Positions 1 through 6,259 of a stretch of 18,467 bases of DNA are shown piece after piece; positions within the stretch are counted from its first letter, which is position 1; each line of letters opens with the position of its first letter. This DNA is from Desulfurococcales archaeon (GTDB taxonomy: Archaea; Thermoproteota; Thermoprotei_A; Sulfolobales; Desulfurococcaceae). The stretch covers positions 1 through 18,467 of the forward strand of contig JALWQP010000089.1 of assembly GCA_027083045.1 (NCBI GenBank). Direction: 5' to 3'. The position numbers and the translations under genes are program-made. Under the pieces are notes generated by a model. That model searched no databases. It saw nothing but the letters and a program-made list of their open reading frames with translations, and had not been told where the DNA came from.

Positions 1-1
1 C

Positions 2-631
2 CTATGTGATCTGATAAGGATTGATCACTTTAGAGGACTTATAGCATATTGGGAAGTACCAGGTGATGCCGAAACAGCCGTCAATGGTAAATGGGTAGAA
101 GTACCCTACGAAGACTTCTTCAAGACCCTTACGAAGTTCTTCCCGGAACTTCCCTTCGTCGGCGAAGATCTTGGTGTCATAACGCCAGATGTTAGGGAAA
201 TTATGAGAAAATATAGGTTGCCAGGCATGAAGGTGCTGGTATTTGCCTGGAGCGATCCAGGGAATCCCTACCTCCCCCATAATCATGAAGAAAACTGTAT
301 CGTGTATACCTCAACACACGATACTAACACGGTTAAGGGATGGTATATCGAGGAAGCTGGCGAGAGACAGAAGAAATTCCTAGCATCATATACTGGTCTC
401 GCAATAAATTCCGAGAATGTATCACAGATATTTATCAGGCTTGCATTGATGAGTGTCTCGAGGCTCGCAATAATACCTGCCCAAGACGTTCTAGGTCTAG
501 GTTCGGAGGCTCGTATGAACAAGCCAGGAACAATTAAGGGGAACTGGGAGTGGAGAATGTTGTTATCCGAGCTCGAAAGCCCTAAGTTCCATGAGCTTGG
601 CGAACTAGCAGAATTGTATGGGAGGAGATAA
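2..631 (+). CDS. malQ: 4-alpha-glucanotransferase (amylomaltase, GH77), 3' part only
   Basis: The C-terminal part of a GH77 4-alpha-glucanotransferase, open at the left edge of the window. The family transfers segments of alpha-1,4-glucan between acceptors and releases glucose, working in the cytoplasm on imported maltodextrins. All three catalytic motifs are visible: RIDHFRG, whose Asp (bases 23-25) is the nucleophile; GEDLG, whose Glu (164-166) is the acid/base; and THDTNT, whose Asp (320-322) stabilises the transition state. The C-terminus, with the Asn-Lys-Pro-Gly-Thr and NWEWR segments, is also typical of amylomaltases. The reading frame is intact to the TAA at 629-631. The next gene begins 3 bases after the stop, and its GGAGG lies inside the end of malQ, so the two are probably co-transcribed. 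Function fits the starch genes at the right end of the window, although about 10 kb separates them. Confidence 0.95.
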   Translation, partial: LCDLIRIDHFRGLIAYWEVPGDAETAVNGKWVEVPYEDFFKTLTKFFPELPFVGEDLGVITPDVREIMRKYRLPGMKVLVFAWSDPGNPYLPHNHEENCIVYTSTHDTNTVKGWYIEEAGERQKKFLASYTGLAINSENVSQIFIRLALMSVSRLAIIPAQDVLGLGSEARMNKPGTIKGNWEWRMLLSELESPKFHELGELAELYGRR

Positions 632-634
632 TGG

Positions 635-1069
635 TTGCCATTTAGGAAAAACCCGGTAAAGAAGATGACGAAAATCATTGATAGACTCGATATAGCGATC
701 GGGAAATTATTGATAGCAAGAAATGTTCTCGAGAAATTAAAGAGGGAAAGACAAGACCATGTCCTGCTTATGACCGCTTTTGCCGGCATGCCTATAAGCT
801 CTAGGGGGATGGCGATAATGTACATTGAATCCGCACTAAAAGATCTGGAGAAGATCAGGAAGGATGTTGAGAGCATAGGTAATTGGATGTTGAAGAATAA
901 AGTATCAATCTACTATTCAAGAGGAAAACAACTGCTTGACCGGATAAATACAGAGATAGCAAATGTATTGGAAAATCCGGATGATGACGTAAATGTTCTT
1001 ATTAGAAAGTTTTCCTTGATAAAAGCCGATGTTCAAGTATTTCTTGATCTGGTAAACCTACGTAATTGA
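635..1069 (+). CDS. Small all-helical protein, possibly ESCRT-III/CdvB-like
   Basis: A 144-residue, Lys-rich protein that appears to be almost entirely helical. I chose the TTG start at 635 because a GGAGG at 621-625 lies 9 bases upstream; an ATG at 631 is in another frame and stops after four codons. Residues about 12-45 and 58-95 form two long amphipathic helices joined by a short Met/Gly/Pro segment, followed by further helices to the end. A basic first helix hairpin, then a helix with an RGMAIMYIESALKDLEKI-like pattern, recalls the Snf7 core of crenarchaeal CdvB paralogues, but I see no MIM motif or winged-helix domain and the match is by eye only. It directly follows malQ and is probably translated from the same mRNA, although no metabolic link is evident. 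Its 3' end overlaps the convergent CLC gene by 37 bp. It could equally be an unrelated coiled-coil protein. Confidence 0.75.
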   Translation: MPFRKNPVKKMTKIIDRLDIAIGKLLIARNVLEKLKRERQDHVLLMTAFAGMPISSRGMAIMYIESALKDLEKIRKDVESIGNWMLKNKVSIYYSRGKQLLDRINTEIANVLENPDDDVNVLIRKFSLIKADVQVFLDLVNLRN

Positions 1070-2841
1070 TGCTCATATATTAGTGGTGAGAGGAGCTTTA
1101 TTATCTCGTTCAATACGAGAACCCCTATTATTTCATCTCCTTCGGTCACTACGAGATAATCTATTCGTTCTCTGCTCATTAATTCTAGAGCGTCAACAAT
1201 GGATGCTAGGTAGTCTATACATGGCACATCTTGTTTAATCTCTTGACTCCTAAGATTTATCACTCCATAGAATTCATCGCCCACAATTATAGGAATAACT
1301 GTCTCGCCATATTTGCGGATAATCTCTTCCCTAATCTTTCCTAGATCGGCGATCTTATCCAGCACTATCTTATCCCTAATTGTTAGTTCCCATACTTTTA
1401 TGTTACTGAGCACATTCTTATCGATCAGGCTTAGCAGTTCTTTTGGTGTGACTAGTATTGTTGGGGGTCTTCTTATGGGTTGTGACCTATACAGTGTATC
1501 ATATCTTATGATCTCGTTTGATATAAGGGATGATATAAGAGCAGGTAGTAAAATATAGTAATCACCGCTCATCTCAGCGACCATGAATGATGTCGCGAAC
1601 GGAGTATTTGTTGCTGCCCCGAAAAACGATGCTATCCCTATGTATGCGAAGAAGTATGGCGGTATCCCTGTGGTTGGTGATCCCATTGTTATACCGTAGA
1701 AAAGACCTAGTGTTCCACCGATGAATACTGCGGGTGCGAATAAGCCGCCGCTTCCACCGCTACCCATGCTGAGGCTTGTTGTAAGTATTTTGAGAAGTAC
1801 GAGGAGGAGCAGGCTGGCCGCCGTTCCTATGCCCCACATGTTTATGTCTAGATTATTGCTATGCGTCATTACTAGTATTTGGGACAACATCCCGGTTCCG
1901 CTTCCGAGGATGTACGGTACATAGTAGCCTATAATGGCTACGGGTATGACCATGGCTGCCGGAATGACTGCTCTTTTTGTACCAGATATCTTTGCTTTAG
2001 AGACAAGTTTTTTCACCATATGGAAAGACTGGATATATAACCATGCGAAAACGGCTGACAAGAACGCCAGCGCGATATAATTCATAATCATGACTGGGGT
2101 GAAAAGCTCAACCATACTGTATACTAGGCGGGGCAAGAACCACATATAGCCCATAATATATGTTGATACAGCATAAGCAGTTATAGACGATACTAGTGAT
2201 GAAACTATTCCTTCTACCTCGATATCCCTCCTGTATAGTACCTCGACAGCGAATAGTGCTGCTCCTATAGGGCTATGAAATACTGCCGAGAGCGTTCCAG
2301 CCATGCCCGCGACCATTAGTATCCTCTTGTACCGTAGGCCTAACTTCAGGATCGTCGCTATGGAATAGCCTATCCCGCCCCCTATCTGGAGACCAGGGCC
2401 TTGAAGACCGCCGCTCCCACCTGAACCTATCATTATCGAGGATGCCACGGCCTTGACTACTGGTAAGTGTAGGTGTAGTTTTCTCATATGATGGTACGCC
2501 TCTATAGTAGGATCCACTCCCGGGCCCTCGGCCTCGGGCGCGAATCTATAGACTATTAGTCCACTGATGAAGGCAGCAACAGGTAATACGATCAGTATTA
2601 TGACCCTATTAGTGGCATCGAGGGCATATATGGAGAGATCAGGTGTCCAGCCCTCATAGCTAGACATCATGGCATAGCCGACGATATGTGCTACTAGGGC
2701 CACCATATAGTAAAATCCGACACCTGCGAGACCAGATACTATCCCTATTAGGATGCCGAAGACAATCTTTTTCTCGATATACGGGCCCAACAATCCGCTA
2801 GCATCTCCCCAGCAAGTGTCAATACACTTACTATGAATCAA
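1033..2841 (-). CDS. CLC-family chloride channel/transporter with C-terminal CBS-like region
   Basis: A CLC-family anion channel or antiporter of the cytoplasmic membrane. Counting from the TTG at 2841 (602 aa), about residues 20-445 are hydrophobic helices and about 475-590 resemble a CBS pair. Diagnostic CLC motifs are present: GPGVD at 106-110 (place of GSGIP), GSGGSGGLQGP at 139-149 (place of GREGP), PIGAALFAVE at 191-200, and GSGGSGGLFAP at 360-370, which is canonical. Three functional positions are altered: the external gating Glu is Gln147, the internal proton Glu position is Val201 (just after Glu200), and the selectivity-filter Ser position is Pro107. This is inferred from motif alignment with E. 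coli ClC. The start is uncertain: a TTG at 2793 is preceded by GGGGAG (from about 2809) and would give a more typical N-terminus. The 3' end overlaps the convergent gene that ends at 1069 by 37 bp. Confidence 0.93.
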   Translation of the reverse strand: MIHSKCIDTCWGDASGLLGPYIEKKIVFGILIGIVSGLAGVGFYYMVALVAHIVGYAMMSSYEGWTPDLSIYALDATNRVIILIVLPVAAFISGLIVYRFAPEAEGPGVDPTIEAYHHMRKLHLHLPVVKAVASSIMIGSGGSGGLQGPGLQIGGGIGYSIATILKLGLRYKRILMVAGMAGTLSAVFHSPIGAALFAVEVLYRRDIEVEGIVSSLVSSITAYAVSTYIMGYMWFLPRLVYSMVELFTPVMIMNYIALAFLSAVFAWLYIQSFHMVKKLVSKAKISGTKRAVIPAAMVIPVAIIGYYVPYILGSGTGMLSQILVMTHSNNLDINMWGIGTAASLLLLVLLKILTTSLSMGSGGSGGLFAPAVFIGGTLGLFYGITMGSPTTGIPPYFFAYIGIASFFGAATNTPFATSFMVAEMSGDYYILLPALISSLISNEIIRYDTLYRSQPIRRPPTILVTPKELLSLIDKNVLSNIKVWELTIRDKIVLDKIADLGKIREEIIRKYGETVIPIIVGDEFYGVINLRSQEIKQDVPCIDYLASIVDALELMSRERIDYLVVTEGDEIIGVLVLNEIIKLLSPLIYEHQLRRFTRSRNT

Positions 2842-2860
2842 TACGTGCTAGGCACTTGCC
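2812..2860 (-). promoter_or_regulatory. Cluster of AAGTG-type inverted repeats at the CLC gene start
   Basis: Plus-strand AAGTGT (2814-2819) and ACACTT (2824-2829) form a 6-bp inverted repeat with a 4-base spacer. GCAAGTG (2812-2818) is repeated in inverse orientation as CACTTGC (2853-2859), inside the near-palindrome GGCACTTGCC (2851-2860). An AT-rich TATA-like stretch lies just upstream for the minus strand (about 2863-2875). If the CLC gene starts at TTG 2793, the inverted repeat would fall in the 5' leader as a hairpin or operator; if it starts at 2841, the repeat is coding. Confidence 0.35.
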
Positions 2861-2932
2861 AATAATATTATTTATGTATTATACTACAGAATAAAACACG
2901 TACCAAGGATTATTTGAAGTAATGATGAACGT

Positions 2933-3886
2933 TTAGCAGAAAAGCTTCCTATCTCCTTTCCTAGAGAAGTAATCATCGAAATATTCTATGTATTTGAATA
3001 TGTCGTCCGGGAATATGAGCACATAGTCTCCCGGACCATATTTCTCCTTGATCTTCCCATACGCACTTAGCACTGCCCCCGAGCTAAGGCCTACGAGTAA
3101 CCCCTCTTTCCTGGCCACCAGGATCGAGGCCTCTATAGCCTCATCCCTACTCACTTCGACTATCTCATCTATATCCGCATCAGCAAGCCATTTTGGTCTG
3201 GCTTCAACTCTCTTTATCCCGGGTATCGATGATCCCATTGCGGGTATGACACCGATTACTCTGACCCTATCGCCATACTTCTTCTTGAAATACATTGATA
3301 ATGCGCTAATATGTCCTGATGTCCCTATACCAGCTATTATGGCGTGGGGCGGGCTCCGCCCTATGCTTGAGAGCTGCTCGTCAAGCTCTGGTGCAGTATA
3401 TTTCAGATGAGCCTCTAGATTATCATCGTTCTCGAACTGGTTGAGGTTCATTGCACCATCTTTTTCTGCCTCTTTCTTCACCATATCAACCATTTCGGGA
3501 GATATTGTGTCGTAGTTTGTCCTGATGATCTCTGTTCCTAATATCTTGAGCAGTACCTCTGTTATTCGAGGGGTTGGTCTTGGGATATATGCTCTAAACT
3601 TTATCCCGAGAATATTGGATATGGATGCCAGGGCTATGCCTACGTTGCCGGATGTTGCCTCGTAGAGTTTTCCGCACTCAATACATCTCTCGTGTGCCTT
3701 GACAACCATGTTCCAGACGGGTCTATCCTTTATGCTGTGACTAAATGGGTTGAAGAATTCGAGCTTAGCCCATATGTTATATTCTCCCGTTGAAAGCGAG
3801 GATAATCTGACTAAAGGTGTAGGCCATATATGTGGTATGAGCTCTATGACGCTCATGAAAACACGGTGTCTTGGGTCAGGCTTCAT
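2933..3886 (-). CDS. CysM-like PLP-dependent sulfhydrylase (cysteine synthase family)
   Basis: A fold-type II PLP enzyme of the cysteine synthase family, 317 aa, about normal length. Visible motifs are SIKDRP with the PLP Lys at residue 53, the TSGN substrate loop at 78-81, the phosphate-binding GIGTSG at 186-191, and GLSSG at 266-270. The SIKDRP-x4-M pattern, an Asn-rich stretch followed by a Pro-Glu-Leu segment, and the KYIEYFDDYF tail resemble Mycobacterium CysM (O-phosphoserine sulfhydrylase) more than O-acetylserine enzymes; this is recollection, not an alignment. The ATG at 3886 is preceded by GGGGGT with 6-7 bases of spacing, a clear ribosome site. It lies 99 bp downstream of ttuA on the same strand, next to a ubiquitin-like sulfur carrier gene. 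Cystathionine beta-synthase-like or threonine/serine-related activity cannot be excluded. Confidence 0.88.
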   Translation of the reverse strand: MKPDPRHRVFMSVIELIPHIWPTPLVRLSSLSTGEYNIWAKLEFFNPFSHSIKDRPVWNMVVKAHERCIECGKLYEATSGNVGIALASISNILGIKFRAYIPRPTPRITEVLLKILGTEIIRTNYDTISPEMVDMVKKEAEKDGAMNLNQFENDDNLEAHLKYTAPELDEQLSSIGRSPPHAIIAGIGTSGHISALSMYFKKKYGDRVRVIGVIPAMGSSIPGIKRVEARPKWLADADIDEIVEVSRDEAIEASILVARKEGLLVGLSSGAVLSAYGKIKEKYGPGDYVLIFPDDIFKYIEYFDDYFSRKGDRKLFC

Positions 3887-3985
3887 AGATTTACCCCCTT
3901 TATCTATGCAAGAAGTCTTTGTATTGTTTCTGAGTTATACTGGTTATTAATAGTGTCTAAGGAATATGTGTTAATTTGTTAATTA

Positions 3986-4993
3986 TTATCTAGATAACTG
4001 GTTCCCTGAAGCTCCTGTATCTATGTCCCTGATAATGTTGCCGTTTTCGTCCATGATTCCCAGTTCTAACCTGTATGTACATGCTCTGCATAGATCGTGG
4101 GATGCGGGTTCTCCACATATGCGACAGCTCCTGATCTCGCCCTCTATGATCTTGTCCGTCTTGTCCTCTAGAAGCTGTATTATCCGGAGGAGACTCCGTA
4201 ACATAGAGTATTTAGTCCCAGGATACATTTCCTCGAGCTTATTGATGTGTTTTCGTAGATACCAGCGCATACTCTGCTGCGCATATGGGCACTCCACGAA
4301 TTTTGGGTAGAGATTGTTCAGGACAGCGTAAAGAGCGCTCTCCTTTTCAAGTATCTCGTAGAAAGGCTTCACTTTCCTCACAAATCTAGGATGACCTGTT
4401 ACACCGCTCACCGGGCCTAGCCTGATTATCTTCTCCCAGCTATTCTTGACTATATTCATCAGGTAAGTCTGGATCACGTCGTCAAGATTATGGGCTGTAG
4501 CGATAACTGTTCCGCCCATCTCTCTCGCCGCCTTGTTGAGCAGGTATCTCCTGAATACTCCGCAATAACTGCATGGGTGGTAGGGCAGTTTTTTCCGTCT
4601 ACCTATCTCTATTATCTCGTCAAGCGTGTATCCCAGCTCGTCCCTGAACCTCACGATCCTATACTCTACGCCAAGTTCCTCCGCTACTCGTAGGAAGTCC
4701 TTGATCGTTGTCTCGCGGTAACCCCTAATCCCCTCATCCACGAGTAGTGCCTTAATCGTCCAGCCTGGGACACGTTTGGACAGCTTCACCAAGTAGTGGA
4801 GAAGAGCGAGAGAGTCTTTTCCACCGGACACGGCGACAATTATTGTTTCTTTCTCGCTGAACATCCTGTACTTCCTGATCGTGCGTCTGACCTTCTTGTC
4901 GAAGTATTCTAGGAAATGTTTCTTACAGTATGCTCTCCCCAAGGCCTTGGAGACATAAACCGCTTTTCTCCCACAGAAACTACAGTTAACCAC
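3986..4993 (-). CDS. ttuA: TtuA-type tRNA 2-thiouridine synthase (tRNA-5-methyluridine54 2-sulfurtransferase)
   Basis: A PP-loop ATPase that thiolates tRNA, probably ribothymidine-54, a thermostabilising modification. The N-terminal zinc site is Cys4, Cys7, Cys23, His26. The PP-loop SGGKDS is at residues 56-61. Cys141 and Cys144 (CSYC) with Cys235 match the Fe-S ligands known in Pyrococcus TtuA (C128, C131, C222), including the 91-residue interval. The TAHNLDD segment is at 166-172. A C-terminal zinc site is formed by Cys290, Cys293, Cys302 and Cys305. It starts with GTG at 4993, inside the last codons of the upstream ttuB gene (8-bp overlap), so translation is likely coupled. Length is 335 aa, slightly longer than Pyrococcus TtuA, with a short polar C-terminal tail. 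Assignment to TtuA rather than NcsA/CTU1 rests on the adjacent ttuB-like gene and the Cys spacing. Confidence 0.92.
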   Translation of the reverse strand: MVNCSFCGRKAVYVSKALGRAYCKKHFLEYFDKKVRRTIRKYRMFSEKETIIVAVSGGKDSLALLHYLVKLSKRVPGWTIKALLVDEGIRGYRETTIKDFLRVAEELGVEYRIVRFRDELGYTLDEIIEIGRRKKLPYHPCSYCGVFRRYLLNKAAREMGGTVIATAHNLDDVIQTYLMNIVKNSWEKIIRLGPVSGVTGHPRFVRKVKPFYEILEKESALYAVLNNLYPKFVECPYAQQSMRWYLRKHINKLEEMYPGTKYSMLRSLLRIIQLLEDKTDKIIEGEIRSCRICGEPASHDLCRACTYRLELGIMDENGNIIRDIDTGASGNQLSR

Positions 4994-5195
4994 CTGAAAC
5001 CACCGGGTAAAGTATTATGAGGTCGCCCTCGCCCACTTCCTCGTCCTCAGCCACTACCTCGCCGTTCCTAGATACAATATATTCTTCGGGATTGAGATCC
5101 AGTTTCTCGAGCACATCCCTAATCCTGGCTCTGTTCTCTGCTTCGACGAGCCACTCCTGATCAGTATCTATGATCTTCACCTTAATTCTGACCAA
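4986..5195 (-). CDS. ttuB: TtuB/ThiS/MoaD-like ubiquitin-fold sulfur carrier
   Basis: A 69-residue beta-grasp protein that ends in Gly-Gly immediately before its TAA, as in ThiS, MoaD, TtuB, SAMPs and mycobacterial CysO. In these families the C-terminal Gly is adenylated by an E1-like enzyme and converted to a thiocarboxylate that donates sulfur. Its stop lies within the start of ttuA, so the likely partner is TtuA. The TTG at 5195 is the most upstream available start in this frame; GATGAGG lies just ahead of it, though very close (2 bases), and a GTG five codons later is an alternative. No E1-like activating enzyme gene is in the window, so activation must be encoded elsewhere. A role in supplying the nearby CysM-like enzyme is possible but unproven. 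Confidence 0.9.
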   Translation of the reverse strand: MVRIKVKIIDTDQEWLVEAENRARIRDVLEKLDLNPEEYIVSRNGEVVAEDEEVGEGDLIILYPVVSGG

Positions 5196-5227
5196 CGCCT
5201 CATCCCATTGGTGTTGAATACGTGTTA

Positions 5228-5243
5228 GCTACTTATAACATAA
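5228..5243 (-). promoter_or_regulatory. Probable TATA box of the ttuB-ttuA operon
   Basis: On the minus strand this AT-rich stretch reads ATGTTATAAGTA, centred about 40 bases upstream of the ttuB TTG. A start of transcription about 25 bases downstream would leave a leader of about 15 bases containing the GATGAGG site. Confidence 0.45.
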
Positions 5244-5298
5244 TTGGATACGATAATGCCATGGGATCACGTATTATAGTAGGATGTAAATAAGAATA

Positions 5299-5311
5299 AT
5301 ATTGTATAAGC
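5299..5311 (+). promoter_or_regulatory. Probable TATA box of the alpha/beta hydrolase gene
   Basis: TATTGTATAAGC lies about 25-30 bases before the TTG start at 5333, the spacing expected if the message starts at or near the start codon (leaderless or very short leader). Confidence 0.4.
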
Positions 5312-5332
5312 ATCATAGTATGTGATGCTGTT

Positions 5333-6151
5333 TTGAAGCCCAAAATAGTATATCTGACCGTCAATGGAGTAAAGCTCAAGATCCTCCTTAGAAGAGGAAA
5401 CAACCCTATCATCATATTGTTGCATGGAACGCCTGGTCAGATGAGTAACTGGAAGCATGTGCTAGGGTTTCTAGAGACGAAGAACTATACGGTTGTTGTT
5501 CCGGATATGAGGGGTTATGGCGGCTCTGAGAAGCCCGAGGTCGTAAGTATTGATGATTATGTGGAGGATCTTAGAGGTATCATGGAGTCGCTGGACCTTG
5601 ATCCGACTATGACTCTTGTCGCTGGGCACAGCTTCGGATGCGTAGTTGCTATGGAATACATTGCTAAGTACAATGATATACCCGCAACGCTTCTTGTCGG
5701 GCCTCCCTACGAGTTGAAAATGGATTTTATTGATAAGATAATAGTACATACACCGCCACTGTTTTGGAAGCCACTATTTTTCAAGAACAACCCGTTGACG
5801 CGGAGGCTTTACCGAAAACTATTTTTCAGCCCTAAGACCCCGAACAAGATCTTCCAAGATTTCATGAGAGATAACACCAAGTATATTGAGAATTTGCCGG
5901 CACACGTGTTCAGGTACTCTAGATTCTTTGATGGTTGGAGAGCTCCTGAAAAACTAAGAGAGGCTCGTGTCAAGGCCGAAATAATTGTTGGAAAAGACGA
6001 TATAGTTACATCTCCCGAGACCGCTGAGAAGATAAATGAGCTTATACCAGGTTCCAAACTGATTACCGTCGAAGACGCTGGGCACATGATCCTTTATGAG
6101 AAGCCTGATGTTGTTGCATCATCTATTATTAGACTTGCTAATTCTATATAG
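5333..6151 (+). CDS. Alpha/beta-hydrolase fold enzyme (esterase/peptidase/epoxide hydrolase-like)
   Basis: A 272-aa cytoplasmic alpha/beta hydrolase with no signal peptide. The oxyanion-hole motif HGTPG is at residues 31-35, the nucleophile elbow GHSFG puts the catalytic Ser at 100, the acid is Asp222 or Asp223 in GKDDIV, and the catalytic His is 251 in DAGHM. A cap region lies between about 125 and 215 and is rich in Phe, Lys and Arg. The PDMRGYGGSEKP segment (57-68) is typical of the proline iminopeptidase/epoxide hydrolase/haloalkane dehalogenase branch, but the substrate cannot be read from sequence. The TTG at 5333 is the first in-frame start after the probable TATA box, with a weak GTGATG before it. 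It is divergent from ttuB and is followed by an oligo-T run at 6157-6161, so it is probably monocistronic. Confidence 0.92.
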   Translation: MKPKIVYLTVNGVKLKILLRRGNNPIIILLHGTPGQMSNWKHVLGFLETKNYTVVVPDMRGYGGSEKPEVVSIDDYVEDLRGIMESLDLDPTMTLVAGHSFGCVVAMEYIAKYNDIPATLLVGPPYELKMDFIDKIIVHTPPLFWKPLFFKNNPLTRRLYRKLFFSPKTPNKIFQDFMRDNTKYIENLPAHVFRYSRFFDGWRAPEKLREARVKAEIIVGKDDIVTSPETAEKINELIPGSKLITVEDAGHMILYEKPDVVASSIIRLANSI

Positions 6152-6156
6152 GATAA

Positions 6157-6165
6157 TTTTTCTTT
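6157..6165 (+). terminator. Oligo-T terminator candidate after the hydrolase gene
   Basis: TTTTTCTTT begins 5 bases after the stop codon in an AT-rich stretch. Archaeal termination typically occurs at such T-runs without a required hairpin. Confidence 0.4.
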
Positions 6166-6221
6166 GTAATAATTATTGTATAATATTATTTTATCAAAAT
6201 CAATTGTATCATATCATGATA

Positions 6222-6237
6222 AACCATATAAATAATA
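6222..6237 (+). promoter_or_regulatory. Probable TATA box of the multi-winged-helix gene
   Basis: CCATATAAATAATAC is a strong archaeal TATA-like element. Its centre lies about 28 bases before the GTG at 6260, suggesting that transcription starts at or just before that codon. Confidence 0.55.
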
Positions 6238-6259
6238 CAACGAAATATAGAATTGCTAG

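Noticed and set aside
283..876. Long minus-strand open frame (197 codons) opposite malQ and the helical-protein gene
   Set aside because: It spans two good plus-strand genes, one with intact GH77 catalytic motifs, and its translation is Ser/Phe/Ile-rich without any recognisable domain.
3048..3410. Plus-strand open frame opposite the CysM-like gene
   Set aside because: Shadow frame: Ser/Pro/Ile-rich with no domain, while the minus strand has complete PLP-enzyme motifs.
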